The position numbers and the translations under genes are program-made. Source: GCA-003244245 sp050699715 (GTDB lineage Bacteria > Actinomycetota > Actinomycetes > Mycobacteriales > Pseudonocardiaceae). From it: a DNA stretch of 64,000 bases. The stretch covers positions 13,089 to 77,088 of the forward strand of contig JBOHFR010000017.1 of NCBI GenBank assembly GCA_050699715.1, given 5' to 3'. Below the pieces are notes generated by a model, which had not been told where the DNA came from, did no database searches, and saw only the letters and a program-made list of their open reading frames with translations. Of the stretch, positions 1-9,542 are shown one piece after another; the first letter of the stretch is position 1; each line of letters begins with the position of its first letter.

Positions 1-960
1 GCCCCGCAGGTAGTACAGGACGGCCTCGGCAGGGTAGCCGGCCTCGATGTAGAAGTCGACGCTGGCTTCGGGGTCTGTACGCTTAGACAGCTTGCGTTTC
101 CCGCCGGGGATCTGCTTCATCAGCGGTGCGATGTGCGCGTAGATGACCGGCTCGAAGCCCAGCGCGTTGAACAGTTGCACATGTAGCGGGACTGACGAGA
201 TCCACTCCTCGCCGCGAATGACTAGCGTAACGCGCATCAGATGGTCGTCCACGGCGTGCGCGAAATGATAGGTCGGCAGCCGAGGGGATTGGTCGGAAGA
301 TTTCAGGACGACAGTGTCGTTGCGATTGGCCTCATGTTCCAGTTCGCCCCGGATCGCGTCGGTGAAGCGGACCCGCTGCCCGGCAGCGTTGTCGGGGGCG
401 CGGAAGCGCACCACGTACGGGGCGCCCTCAGCGAGCTTGGCCCGCACAGCGGTGGGGTCGCCGTCGCGCCAGATGGCCCAGGGGCCATAGTAGCCGGTGG
501 GGATCTTCGCGGCTTGCTGGCGTGCGGTGATGCCGGCGAGCTCCTCTTTGGTGGCGAAACACAGGTACGCCTTGCCCTGGCGCAGCAGTTCTCGCGCGTA
601 GGTGAGGTAGATGCGTACGCGGGCCGATTGGCGGAAGGGGCCATACTCGTCGTCCTCATCGGCGGGGATACCGAAGTAGTCGAACGCCCGGGCGAACTGG
701 GTGAGGGCACCTTCGACCTCGCGTGACTGGTCAGTGTCCTCTACCCGCACCAGATAGACGCCCCCGGAGTGCGCCGCGATGTCGCGGTCGATGGTGGCCA
801 CGTAGACGCCGCCGATGTGCACGAACCCGGTTGGCGAGGGACCGAACCGGGTGACCTGAGCGCCCTCGGGGAGCTGCCGCAGTGGGTAATGCTGTTCCCA
901 GTGCTCGGGTTCGGGCAGATCAGCGGGGAACAGGGCATCGATGACCGCGCGGTCTAGCAT
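1..960 (-). CDS. gltX: Glutamate--tRNA ligase (partial, 3' end beyond window)
   Basis: Class I aminoacyl-tRNA synthetase that charges tRNA with glutamate in the cytoplasm. The ATG at 960 opens a frame that runs off the left edge, leaving about 320 residues. The HIGH signature appears as PSPTGFVHIGG near residue 40, followed by the family motif VRVEDTDQSR. The KMSKS loop appears as KLSKR near the cut end, after IPGGK. The N-terminal extension before the HIGH motif (starting MLDRAVIDALFPADLPEPEHW) is longer than in the usual actinobacterial GltX and resembles the GluRS type seen in Firmicutes. It may therefore be a second or non-discriminating GluRS; that is inference. No operon partner is visible upstream. 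Confidence 0.9.
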   Translation of the reverse strand, partial: MLDRAVIDALFPADLPEPEHWEQHYPLRQLPEGAQVTRFGPSPTGFVHIGGVYVATIDRDIAAHSGGVYLVRVEDTDQSREVEGALTQFARAFDYFGIPADEDDEYGPFRQSARVRIYLTYARELLRQGKAYLCFATKEELAGITARQQAAKIPTGYYGPWAIWRDGDPTAVRAKLAEGAPYVVRFRAPDNAAGQRVRFTDAIRGELEHEANRNDTVVLKSSDQSPRLPTYHFAHAVDDHLMRVTLVIRGEEWISSVPLHVQLFNALGFEPVIYAHIAPLMKQIPGGKRKLSKRTDPEASVDFYIEAGYPAEAVLYYLRG

Positions 961-1085
961 CGGCACGTCAGTCTCGCCTCCGGGGCCGAACCCGATCTAG
1001 GGAATGGGACGTCTTGGCAGCTGGCTCAGGCTACCAAGACGCACCTGTTCGATCACCGTTGCGGGCCCGCCGGGTCTCGCTGCAC

Positions 1086-1247
1086 TCAGCGGCCCAGGTA
1101 TTCCGAAGCGGTGACCGCCGCTCCGAGTGACGCGCACCCCCACAGCGCCCACCGTAGGACACGCCGTGTGTTCGGCTTCGTGGCGAGCACAACGACGGCG
1201 GCACCGGACACCGCAGAGCCGATCACAGCCCCGGACAGATTCCTCAT
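1086..1247 (-). CDS. Small membrane protein, 53 aa, hypothetical
   Basis: Short frame beginning MRNLSGAVIGSAV. It has one hydrophobic segment (about residues 5-22), a basic turn KPNTRR, and a second hydrophobic stretch (about 29-46), so it reads as a two-segment membrane peptide. An AAGGAG lies about 12 bases before the ATG at 1247. An upstream in-frame ATG at 1283 would add a 12-residue hydrophilic extension that overlaps that ribosome-binding site. It sits alone between gltX and the divergent amidohydrolase. I do not recognise a family. Confidence 0.45.
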   Translation of the reverse strand: MRNLSGAVIGSAVSGAAVVVLATKPNTRRVLRWALWGCASLGAAVTASEYLGR

Positions 1248-1373
1248 GTTTGACGAATACTCCTTCGTCATTTTCTGGTACACCTACCATATGGTTCACA
1301 AGCAGCACATCGACATCCAGGTCCACACCTGCGCTGAGGCCACCGCCGTGTACGCGCGCACCACAACGTTGGT

Positions 1374-2510
1374 GTGAGTGCGGACGCGCTGCGCGCCGCG
1401 CTCGACGCGATGCGCCTGGTGGACCATCACGTCCACGGCGCCCTGACGGGGGATGTCGAGGATTCTGGGTTCGAGGCTGGCTTCAGTGAGTCCTCGTGGG
1501 CGGCACCTGCGGGCACGACTCATCTGGATTCCCAGTTGGGCTTCGCGGTCCGCCGCTGGTGCGCTCCGGTGCTCGACCTGCCTCCGCACGCGAACGCCGC
1601 TGCGTACCTCGCCCGCCGGCGAGAGCTCGGTGCGCAGGAGGTGACCCGTCGATTTCTTGCCGCCAGTGGCGTGGGGTGGTTCCTGGTCGAGACCGGCTAC
1701 CGAGCTGAGCAGACCCTGGGGCCCGCCGAGATGGCGGCTGCCTCCGGCGCGACCGTGTCGGAAATTGTGCGCTTGGAGTCCATCGCCGAGGACGTGGCGG
1801 CACGTGATGTGCAGGCGGCCGAGTTCGCCGACCGGTTCGCCTCGGCCCTGAACGAACGGGCTCGGCACGCTGTGGGGCTCAAGTCCGTCATCGCCTACCG
1901 GTACGGCCTTGACTTCGATCCTGACGTCCCCAGCGTCGCCGATGTGCGTCGCGCCGCCGGGCGGTGGCTAGGGCGATGGGAGGCCGGCGAGCCGCGCTTG
2001 ACTGATCCGGTGCTGCTGCGCCACTTGCTGTGGATGGGTGTCGAACTCGGTTTGCCGCTGCAGTTCCACGCCGGGTACGGGGATCCTGACTTGACCCTGC
2101 ACCGCTGCGATCCGTCACTGATGACCGGCTTCCTGCGCCGGGTACAGGACCGCCAGGTGCCGGTGATGTTGCTGCACTGCTACCCCTATCACCGCACCGC
2201 CGGGTATCTGGCCCACGTGTTTCCCCACGTGTACCTCGACGTTGGATTGGCGGTGAACTACACTGGGGCGCGGTCTCGCGCGATTGTCGCGGAGTCGCTG
2301 GAAGTGGCTCCATTCGGCAAGCTGCTGTTCTCCTCCGATGCGTGGGGGCCGGCCGAGCTGCATCATCTTGGCGCCGTGCTGTGGCGGCGTGCCACAGCCA
2401 GCGTCCTCGGCGAGTGGGTGCAGTCGGGGGAGTGGTCGAGTGCTGATGCTGTACGCGTCGCGCAGATGGTGGGTGCCGACAACGCGAAACGCGTCTACCG
2501 GCTGGCGTAA
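1374..2510 (+). CDS. Amidohydrolase family protein
   Basis: Predicted metal-dependent hydrolase with a TIM-barrel fold, 378 aa. Visible metal-ligand motifs are the HxH in VDHHVHG near residue 20, the histidines in LQFHAGYGD and LLHCYPYHR, and the aspartate in FSSDAWGP near the C-terminus. This layout matches the COG2159 / FluG N-terminal amidohydrolases, some of which hydrolyse gamma-glutamyl or aryl amides. The substrate cannot be read from the sequence. Translation starts at a GTG without a clear Shine-Dalgarno, so the message may be leaderless. An amino-acid permease follows 87 bases downstream on the same strand, suggesting uptake and hydrolysis of an amino-acid-like compound (inference). 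Confidence 0.8.
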   Translation: MSADALRAALDAMRLVDHHVHGALTGDVEDSGFEAGFSESSWAAPAGTTHLDSQLGFAVRRWCAPVLDLPPHANAAAYLARRRELGAQEVTRRFLAASGVGWFLVETGYRAEQTLGPAEMAAASGATVSEIVRLESIAEDVAARDVQAAEFADRFASALNERARHAVGLKSVIAYRYGLDFDPDVPSVADVRRAAGRWLGRWEAGEPRLTDPVLLRHLLWMGVELGLPLQFHAGYGDPDLTLHRCDPSLMTGFLRRVQDRQVPVMLLHCYPYHRTAGYLAHVFPHVYLDVGLAVNYTGARSRAIVAESLEVAPFGKLLFSSDAWGPAELHHLGAVLWRRATASVLGEWVQSGEWSSADAVRVAQMVGADNAKRVYRLA

Positions 2511-2597
2511 TCGGCATGACACATCGACGTGGTACGCACGGCGATGTTTGCCGTCTCACTATGACTGACGGTCCGCACTACTGGGGAAGGCAACGCG

Positions 2598-4070
2598 ATG
2601 TCCGAAATACCCGATTGTTCACCGTCAGCTCACGGTGCTCACCTTCGTCGAGAGCTGAGCGCGTGGGAGGCCGTTGGCATCTCGGTGGCGTTGATGGCTC
2701 CCTCGGCGGCGGTCAACATCAACCCGCAGGCCGCCGCGGGCACGGTGGGGCGCGCCGTCCCGCTCGCGTTTGCTTTGGCCACCGTCGGAGTGCTGCTCAT
2801 CGCCTACACCTTTGTGCGACTGTGCCAGCGCTTTCACCACGCGGGCAGTGTGTACGGCTTCGTCGGAGCGACCCTCGGTGCTCGTGCGGGTGTCGTTGCC
2901 GGATGGGCGCTGCTGGGTACTTACACGTTGTTCGGAGTCGCTACGGCATCGGCGGCCGGTATCTTCGGCGCGACCTTTCTGGACAGCGTGGGGGTGTGGA
3001 CGCACCAGCCGTCATGGTCGGGTTTTCTCATTGGTGCCATCGCGCTGGTTGGAGTGTTCTCGCTGGCCATCGCTCCGGTTCGGGGCGTGACCAGGCTTTT
3101 GTTGTCGGTGGAAGGTGCCACCGTCGCGCTGATTGTGGTTGTGGCGGTGGTGATCCTCATCCGGCTTGGGACCGGTAACGCGCCGCAGGATCACACGGTC
3201 GACCTGTCGGTGTTCACCGTGCCGCCCGGCACCGGCGTTTCGGCGGTGTTCCTCGGGGTGGTCTTCGGCTTCTTGTCCTTCGCGGGTTTCGAGGCCGCCG
3301 CGACGTTGGGTGAGGAGACACGCACGCCGGGTCGTGACATCCCCCGGGCGATCCTCGGGACGGCGATCTTCGGTGGCCTGTACTTCGTGTTCGTCACGGC
3401 CGTGGCGATGATGGGTTTCGGCGCGGGCGACAAGGGAGTGGCGGCGTTCGCTGGCTCGGGATCGTTGCTGGGGGAGCTCGGTTCGCGGTACGTGGCGGGC
3501 TGGGTGGGGGAGGCTATCACGCTCGGTGCGGTGATCAGTGCCTTCGGCTGCGCGCTGGCCTGCGCGGTCGGTGCGGCGAGGTTGTTGTTCGCGCTCGCGC
3601 GGGATGGCGTCGGGTTTTCACCATTCGGGACGCTCTCCGCGACGCGCGGGACTCCAGTCCGCGCGACCGCAGCAGTCGTCATCGCCATGTACCTGACCAT
3701 TGGCACCACGTGGTTCGTGCTGGGCGTAAAGCCCTTCGACTTGTTCGTCGCGTCCGGGGCCATCGGAACGCTGATCGTGCTGGTGGCCTACGCACTCGCC
3801 ACGATCGGCGTGACGAGGCTGCTGTTTTTCGCTGGCCGCCGTCACGTCGCGGTCTGGGAGATCGTTGTCCCGGGGCTAGCGCTGCTGCTGATCGGCTACA
3901 CGCTGTTCCGCAACATCTGGCCGTACCCGACCGGCGCCGCCGGTGCCTATCCAGCACTGTCCGCCGCCTGGCTACTGGTCGGCGTGGTGTGGGTGCTCGC
4001 ACGCCCGGCGGCGACCCGCCGTGCCGGTCGGCTGCTCATCGCCGACGAAGGCCTCGTTATTCGTATCTGA
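2598..4070 (+). CDS. APC-family amino acid permease
   Basis: Integral membrane transporter of the amino acid-polyamine-organocation superfamily, 490 aa. It has about twelve hydrophobic segments starting at residue 25 (WEAVGISVALMAPSAAVNINPQ, the typical first helix with a broken centre). The conserved FAGFEAAATLGEET-type segment lies after the fifth or sixth helix. GGGGAAGG precedes the ATG by about 7 bases. The gene follows the amidohydrolase on the same strand and its last 14 bases overlap the end of the convergent FtsX-type permease. The substrate is unknown; the neighbour suggests an amino acid or amide. Confidence 0.85.
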   Translation: MSEIPDCSPSAHGAHLRRELSAWEAVGISVALMAPSAAVNINPQAAAGTVGRAVPLAFALATVGVLLIAYTFVRLCQRFHHAGSVYGFVGATLGARAGVVAGWALLGTYTLFGVATASAAGIFGATFLDSVGVWTHQPSWSGFLIGAIALVGVFSLAIAPVRGVTRLLLSVEGATVALIVVVAVVILIRLGTGNAPQDHTVDLSVFTVPPGTGVSAVFLGVVFGFLSFAGFEAAATLGEETRTPGRDIPRAILGTAIFGGLYFVFVTAVAMMGFGAGDKGVAAFAGSGSLLGELGSRYVAGWVGEAITLGAVISAFGCALACAVGAARLLFALARDGVGFSPFGTLSATRGTPVRATAAVVIAMYLTIGTTWFVLGVKPFDLFVASGAIGTLIVLVAYALATIGVTRLLFFAGRRHVAVWEIVVPGLALLLIGYTLFRNIWPYPTGAAGAYPALSAAWLLVGVVWVLARPAATRRAGRLLIADEGLVIRI

Positions 4071-5337
4071 GGGCTTCGATGGGGCGTAGCTGGGCGGCGC
4101 GGTAGGCGGGGTAGCCGCCGGCGAGGAGCCCGATCGCGAGGCTGATCCCGAAGGACCCCGCCACGGGCAGGACAGACAAGACGGGGGCGAATCCGGCGAG
4201 GAAGCCGGAGGCGGGGTCGAGGGCCGGTGCGATGGCGCCGGCGAGCAACGACAGCCCAATCCCGACGCCGACGCCGACGAGCCCACCGAGGCCGGCCAGG
4301 ACGATGGACTCGATGAGGAACTGTTCCAGGATGGCGCGGCGGGTGGCGCCGATCGCTTTGCGGATGCCGATCTCCCGGGTTCGCTCGGTGACCGAGACCA
4401 GCATGATGTTCAGGACTCCGATACCGCCGACCACCAGGGAGATGGCCGCGACGGCCGGGGTGAACAGGGTGAGAATGAGCACGATCTGCTGGAAGGTCTG
4501 CACCCGGTGTCCTAGGGATTGTACTTGGAAGTCCCGCATCTGGGAGTTGTCGATGCGGTGCCGGGTGTCGAGGATCCGGGCCACCTGGTCCATGGAGGCA
4601 GGCACGGCGGCCTGTCGGGAGGCTTGCACGAGGATCTGGTCGAGTTTGTCGCCGGTGCCGATGCCGTGGCCGACGATGTAGCGGCGGGCGGTGCTCAGCG
4701 GCATGACCGCCGTGTTGTCCAGCTGCTGACCGTAGCTCTGCAGCACACCGAGGACCCGGAAAGTCCGATGGTTGATCTGGACTGTCTGGTCCAGCGCCGC
4801 CCGGGGATCGCCGAACAGCGTGGTCGCGACGCTGGGACCTAGGACCACTACCCGGGCGGACTCGCGGGACTGGGCCTCGTCGAAGAACGACCCCGTCTGG
4901 ATGTCCCGGTTGTTCACCACGGCCCAGTTTTCTGTGGAGCCGATGATGGCCCCCGGGAGGAACGTGGTGGTGTTGGTCTGAATCGGTGTTGTGCCCGGCG
5001 TTGTGTTCGCTGCCGCGCCTGTGCCCGGTGCTGTGCCGGTGACCACCGGGGTGACGGTGGCGACGTCGGGAGCGTTGCGTAGCGCGGCGGCATCGGCGTC
5101 GGTCAGGTTCTGCGCAGGCGGGCCCCCGGGAACGCTGACGGACTGCGTCACGATGGTGACCAGGTTGACGTATGGTTCGATGCGCGCATTGACCGAGTTC
5201 TGCACACCCTGGCCGCAGGCGAACAGCACGATCACCGCGGAGACTCCGATGATGAGGCCGAGCATGGTCAGCGAGGAGCGCAGCCGATGGGCACGCAATC
5301 CGCGTAAGGCGATAAGTAATGCTTCCCGCAGGCTCAT
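4057..5337 (-). CDS. FtsX/MacB-type ABC transporter permease
   Basis: Membrane subunit of a MacB-like ABC exporter, 426 aa. The start chosen is the ATG of MSLREALLIALRGLRAHRLR. A transmembrane helix follows (SSLTMLGLIIGVSAVIVLF), then a large extracytoplasmic MacB_PCD region (about residues 45-270). Three C-terminal helices carry the FtsX signature, including RTREIGIRKAIGATRR. No ATPase or membrane-fusion partner is adjacent on either side, so it is an orphan permease unless its ATPase lies elsewhere. It lies 137 bases downstream of crtB on the same strand. Confidence 0.85.
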   Translation of the reverse strand: MSLREALLIALRGLRAHRLRSSLTMLGLIIGVSAVIVLFACGQGVQNSVNARIEPYVNLVTIVTQSVSVPGGPPAQNLTDADAAALRNAPDVATVTPVVTGTAPGTGAAANTTPGTTPIQTNTTTFLPGAIIGSTENWAVVNNRDIQTGSFFDEAQSRESARVVVLGPSVATTLFGDPRAALDQTVQINHRTFRVLGVLQSYGQQLDNTAVMPLSTARRYIVGHGIGTGDKLDQILVQASRQAAVPASMDQVARILDTRHRIDNSQMRDFQVQSLGHRVQTFQQIVLILTLFTPAVAAISLVVGGIGVLNIMLVSVTERTREIGIRKAIGATRRAILEQFLIESIVLAGLGGLVGVGVGIGLSLLAGAIAPALDPASGFLAGFAPVLSVLPVAGSFGISLAIGLLAGGYPAYRAAQLRPIEALRYE

Positions 5338-5474
5338 GTGCTGACCTTTGCCCGATTCCGCGGCCCCCACCCTCTGTCAAGGATACCCCTCAGACATAAC
5401 CAATGGTCAACCTTGCGCACAAAAGAGCTCGGTGAATTCCCATCTGGAAATCTCCGGCCTGGTACGAGGCTGGC

Positions 5475-6449
5475 CTAGGCAGGAACCGTCCGCGAAATTT
5501 TTGCTCGGTGGCGCGCCCGCGCCAGTAGCGCCCGGCTCAAGCCTGGCAATGCGACGGCGAGCCGACGGTGGGGGGGCACTGCCACCCGACGGGTCAGTAC
5601 GTGGTACTCGGCCGCCTCGATCTCGTCCAGGATGCCACTGTACAAGCGGAACGCGGTGGCCACGCAGGCTCGGGACACCGGGGCGAGCATCGGGATCCCC
5701 GGCGCCGCCCTGCGGTAGATCGCCCGGGTGCGTGCTACCAGGTAGGCCAGCGCGCGGCGCACCCGAGGATCGGGCGCTCCGGTGCCGCGGCACCACTCCA
5801 GCAGCTCGCGGTCCACCCCGAATGAGGCCAGCTCGTCGGTGGGCAGGTAGATCCGTCCGCGATCGAGGTCCTCCCCGACGTCGCGGAGGAAGTTGGTGAT
5901 CTGGAAGGCGACACCCAATGCGGCGGCGTGCGGTTCAGCCCGCTCCCGGGAGACCACAGTACCCAGTACCGGCAGTACCTGCAGACCGATAACCGCCGCC
6001 GAGCCGTGCACATACCGGGCCAGCTCGTCGAAGGTCCGATAACCGGCCACGCCACCCTGCTCGACCGGCCGATCCATCCGCATCGAGACCATGAAGTCCG
6101 CGAAGTGCTGTGGATCGATCTGGTAGCGAACCGCGGTGTGCACTGGCGCTGCCAGCACCGGGTGGTTCGAGCGGCTCCGCGCCAGCCCCTCGCGCAGCTG
6201 CTGGGTCAGGGTGTCCAACTCCGCGAGGCGCTGCGGCCACGGCCGGGTGTCGGAGAAGTCGTCGACGATCTCGTCGGCGTAGCGGGCCAGCCCGTACAAT
6301 GCATGGATCGCCGGCCGTTGCCCAGGCGGTAGCAGCCGGGTCGCCAAGAAATAGGTGCGGCCGTGCGCCGCGTTGAGGTTCCGGCATCGGGTATACGAGG
6401 CCCGCAGCGCGGGCTCGGTGATGCCCGCCGCATCGAGCTCGCGACTCAT
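5475..6449 (-). CDS. crtB: Phytoene synthase
   Basis: Condenses two geranylgeranyl diphosphates head-to-head to 15-cis-phytoene, the committed step of carotenoid synthesis. It is 324 aa and starts at MSRELDAAG. The first aspartate-rich motif is D59-EIV-D63 (ADEIVDD) and the second is D190-VGE-D194 followed by DRGRIYLP; both bind Mg-diphosphate in this family. The ATG overlaps the TGA of the upstream mannosyltransferase (ATGA), so the two are translationally coupled. It is the last gene of the run crtE-crtI-mptA-crtB. Confidence 0.92.
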   Translation of the reverse strand: MSRELDAAGITEPALRASYTRCRNLNAAHGRTYFLATRLLPPGQRPAIHALYGLARYADEIVDDFSDTRPWPQRLAELDTLTQQLREGLARSRSNHPVLAAPVHTAVRYQIDPQHFADFMVSMRMDRPVEQGGVAGYRTFDELARYVHGSAAVIGLQVLPVLGTVVSRERAEPHAAALGVAFQITNFLRDVGEDLDRGRIYLPTDELASFGVDRELLEWCRGTGAPDPRVRRALAYLVARTRAIYRRAAPGIPMLAPVSRACVATAFRLYSGILDEIEAAEYHVLTRRVAVPPHRRLAVALPGLSRALLARARHRAKISRTVPA

Positions 6450-7978
6450 CGCGCCACTACTGACTCTACTGTCGCTGGGTGAATGAGGTGAGTGCGCCTG
6501 CGCAGGCCCAGCGGATCGCGGCGCAGCAGGGCGGTTGCCGCGAGCAGTGACACTGCCACCATGGCGAACTGGTAAAGCCATGAGGTCGACGCGTCCTCCC
6601 CAGTGGGAAAGGTGCACACCACCAGCCAGGTGGACCCGGCTGCCACCCACGCCAGCGAACGTCGTGTCCACGGCAAGGCCGCACCGAGGACCAGCGCCCA
6701 GGTGAGGTACCAGGGCAGGGTGGCCGGCGCCAGCAGCGCCGCCCACAGCAGCGCTAGAGCCGCGCGGCGAACAGCCGGTGGTCCGCCGTCTCTGGCCAGC
6801 CACCACTGTCGGGCGAGGATGACCAGGAAGACCCCGGAGCCCAGCAGCCGGCAGGTCATGATGAACGGGCGGTCGCTCATGTCATCGAAGGGCGAAGCCA
6901 GCGCGTGCGCGAGCTTCCCGGCGGCGGTGGGCAGCGACATCCAGTTGACAATCAGCGACGGTGCGTCCAGGGCCGGGATCCAGCCCAGACCGACGCCGGA
7001 CACCAACGTGATGACGGTGAACATGGCCCCGAACAACGCTACGCTGCACGCTCCGGCTCGCAGCAGTCGCGCGCCCCGGCTACCGGGCAGGTGAGCCGCC
7101 CAGATCCAGACCAGGAACGGCAACCCGATCCCGGCTGACGCCTTCACCGCCATCGCCACGGTGACCAGCGCGATCCCGGCAACGTGCCGGTGCACCAGCA
7201 CCAGCAGGGTGCCCGCCGCCAACAGGCCGATCATGAGCAGGTCGTTGTGCGGCCCACCGACCAGGTGCACGATGGTCATCGGGTTGGTGATCACCAGCCA
7301 CAGCGCGACGGTGCGGTTGCCGCCGAGCTGATCGGCCAGCCGGGGGAGCGCGAAGAGAAGCAGAGCCAGGCCGCTCAGCAGCACTAACCGCATGCTGATC
7401 ACGCCCAGGATGAGGTTCTCGCCGGCCAACTGGTTCATCGTCTTGGCGATGAGAATGAACAGCGGGCCGTAGGGAGCCGGGGTGGTTTGCCATACGTAGT
7501 GCACGTTGTCCGCGATGGTCCCCGGTGGCAGCTTCGAGGGCCCGACCTGGTAGGGATCCAGCCCGCGCACAGCCAGTGCACCTTGGGCCAGGTAGCTGTA
7601 GACGTCCCGGGTGAACAGCGGCGGCGACAGCAGGACGGGTGCGGTCCACACCGCACTGGCGATGTGCACCTGCCGCACGGTCGCGGTGCCGCTGAGCACG
7701 TCACGCCCCAGGCGTACCCAGGCCCACACGATCATCCCGACGCCGACGTAGAGCGCCACCGTGGCCAGGTCGTGCCCGTGCCCGTAGCGGATCCAGGACA
7801 GCGATCCCCCGGTGATCAGCGGGTCGGTGATGAGAATTCCGCCGGCCCCGACCGCCATGGTGGCCAGTAGGACCGAACCGGCCCATCCGAGCAGGACCGT
7901 GCCCGACAGCAGCCGGCTCGGGCACAGTCGGTCGAGCAGCAGCACGGGCTGCACGTGCGTCGCGCCGGGACATGACAC
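6446..7978 (-). CDS. mptA: Polyprenol-phosphomannose-dependent alpha-1,6-mannosyltransferase (MptA-type)
   Basis: GT-C fold membrane glycosyltransferase, 510 aa, with about twelve hydrophobic helices. The first periplasmic loop carries the acidic motif of the family (FTRDVYSYLAQGALAVRGLDPY). Known relatives MptA/MptB extend the alpha-1,6-mannan backbone of lipomannan and lipoarabinomannan using polyprenyl-phosphate mannose. In M. tuberculosis mptA (Rv2174) lies next to the prenyl synthase idsA2 and near metF, matching the arrangement here, so MptA is preferred over MptB. It starts at a GTG 7 bases after the crtI stop and ends in an ATGA overlap with crtB. Confidence 0.82.
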   Translation of the reverse strand: MSCPGATHVQPVLLLDRLCPSRLLSGTVLLGWAGSVLLATMAVGAGGILITDPLITGGSLSWIRYGHGHDLATVALYVGVGMIVWAWVRLGRDVLSGTATVRQVHIASAVWTAPVLLSPPLFTRDVYSYLAQGALAVRGLDPYQVGPSKLPPGTIADNVHYVWQTTPAPYGPLFILIAKTMNQLAGENLILGVISMRLVLLSGLALLLFALPRLADQLGGNRTVALWLVITNPMTIVHLVGGPHNDLLMIGLLAAGTLLVLVHRHVAGIALVTVAMAVKASAGIGLPFLVWIWAAHLPGSRGARLLRAGACSVALFGAMFTVITLVSGVGLGWIPALDAPSLIVNWMSLPTAAGKLAHALASPFDDMSDRPFIMTCRLLGSGVFLVILARQWWLARDGGPPAVRRAALALLWAALLAPATLPWYLTWALVLGAALPWTRRSLAWVAAGSTWLVVCTFPTGEDASTSWLYQFAMVAVSLLAATALLRRDPLGLRRRTHLIHPATVESVVAR

Positions 7979-7985
7979 GGCTGGC

Positions 7986-9518
7986 TCAGCCGCTCATGGC
8001 GGTGCTTCGGCGGGCTCCGGCGGCGGTGATCCGGGCAGCGGCGAGCTTGCCGGAGATGAGCGCGGTGGGTACACCGACCCCGGGCGTCGTGCCGCATCCG
8101 GCGAGCACGACGTTGGTTCGCCCGCGCACCAGGTTCGATGGGCGAAACGGCCCCGTCTGAGCGAAGGTGTGTGCCGCGGAGAACGGGGTTCCGACCGCCA
8201 GTCCCTGGGCCGCCCAGTCAGCGGGGGTGACCAGCTGCTCGACCTCGATGGCCTCACCCAAGTCAGCCAGTCCCCGCTGCTCCAGCGTGCTGACCAGCTC
8301 ATCGCGATAAGCTGGTCCGAGGATGTCCCAGTCTAGCGGTGCGGTGTGCAAGTTGGGGCAGGGCGCGAGTATATAGAGCAGCTCACGACCGGCGGGGGCT
8401 AGGCTCGGGTCGGTGGCGGTGGGACGGGTGATGAGCAGCGACGGGTCAGTCATGAGCTGTCCACGGTAGATGATCTCGTCGAAGGTGCGTTCCCAGGCCT
8501 CGCCGAACATGATCGTGTGGTGCGCCAGCCCTGTCCAGCCCGGCCCGGTGCCCGCCCGGACTCCGGCGTGTAGCACCACCGCTGAGGGTGACCAGCGCAG
8601 TGGTACCAACCGCCGAGGGGCCCGGCCGAGCAGGCGGTGCACCACCGGTAGATCGGGCGTGAGCACCACCGCATCGGCGCCAACTCGTTCGCCCTCGGCG
8701 GTGTGCACTGCCGTGATGCGTTCCCCGGAGTGCTCCAGGGCGGTCACCGTCGTGTTGTAGCGAACCTCGGCGCCGGCGTCGACGGCCGCGTCGACCAGTG
8801 CCTGGGGCAGCGCCTGTATTCCCCCACGGGGAAACCAGACCCCGGCCACCGTGTCCAGGTAGGCGATCACCGCGTACGCGGCGAGGGCGCGTTGCGGGGG
8901 CACTCCGGCGTAGAGCGCCTGAAAGGAGAAGATCCGTTGCAGCCGCGGATCGTGCAGGAAGCGGCCGATCTGAGTGCCCAGCCGGCCGAAGCCGCCCAGC
9001 GCGGCCAGCGCGGCCAGGTCGCGCAGCGCATCTCGGCCGGCCACCAGGTCCAGCGGGGAGTCGAAGTTGCCGCCGATGAACCGGCCTATCTCGACCTGGT
9101 ACAGCCGGGTCAGCCAGTGCCGCAGCCGCCGGTAGCCGTGCGCTTCCGCTGGGCCGGCCACCGCCCGGATGTGCGCCTCCATCACGTCGGCGTCGGTGTG
9201 CACGTCGATTACTGACCCGTCGGCGAAACGGGCCCGGTAGGCTGGGTGCAGCGCCACCAGCTCTAGCCGTGCGGCGAGCGAGTCACCCACTGCGGCCAGC
9301 GCCTCGTCGACCAGCTCTGGCATGGTGAGCACGGTGGGGCCGGTGTCGAGGCGATAGCTGGCGAGATCCATCCGGCCGGCCCGGCCACCTGGGTGGGGCT
9401 GGGCTTCGAGGATGGTCACCCGCCGACCGGATCCGAGCAGGTGTAGTGCCGCAGACAGGCCGGCTAGCCCGGCGCCGACGATGACGATGTGGTCGGTGGG
9501 ACCGGGTACGGTGCGCAC
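7986..9518 (-). CDS. crtI: Phytoene desaturase (CrtI family)
   Basis: FAD-dependent carotenoid desaturase, 510 aa, converting phytoene towards lycopene or a related polyene. An N-terminal dinucleotide-binding fold (IVIVGAGLAGLSAALHLL) is followed by GGRAGRMDLASYRLDTGPTVL. The C-terminal family signature NVVLAGCGTTPGVGVPTALISG is intact. A GTG start fits the fold boundary. The gene lies 24 bases after the prenyl diphosphate synthase and 7 bases before mptA, as part of a leftward operon. No cyclase, ketolase or hydroxylase gene is adjacent, so the end product is not defined here. Confidence 0.9.
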   Translation of the reverse strand: MRTVPGPTDHIVIVGAGLAGLSAALHLLGSGRRVTILEAQPHPGGRAGRMDLASYRLDTGPTVLTMPELVDEALAAVGDSLAARLELVALHPAYRARFADGSVIDVHTDADVMEAHIRAVAGPAEAHGYRRLRHWLTRLYQVEIGRFIGGNFDSPLDLVAGRDALRDLAALAALGGFGRLGTQIGRFLHDPRLQRIFSFQALYAGVPPQRALAAYAVIAYLDTVAGVWFPRGGIQALPQALVDAAVDAGAEVRYNTTVTALEHSGERITAVHTAEGERVGADAVVLTPDLPVVHRLLGRAPRRLVPLRWSPSAVVLHAGVRAGTGPGWTGLAHHTIMFGEAWERTFDEIIYRGQLMTDPSLLITRPTATDPSLAPAGRELLYILAPCPNLHTAPLDWDILGPAYRDELVSTLEQRGLADLGEAIEVEQLVTPADWAAQGLAVGTPFSAAHTFAQTGPFRPSNLVRGRTNVVLAGCGTTPGVGVPTALISGKLAAARITAAGARRSTAMSG

Positions 9519-9542
9519 GGGTGCACGTTACGCGTGGTCGCG

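Noticed and set aside
3947..5380. Long leftward open frame (477 codons) overlapping the FtsX-type permease
   Set aside because: It is the high-GC shadow of the permease in another frame on the same strand; composition is arginine- and proline-rich without any motif.
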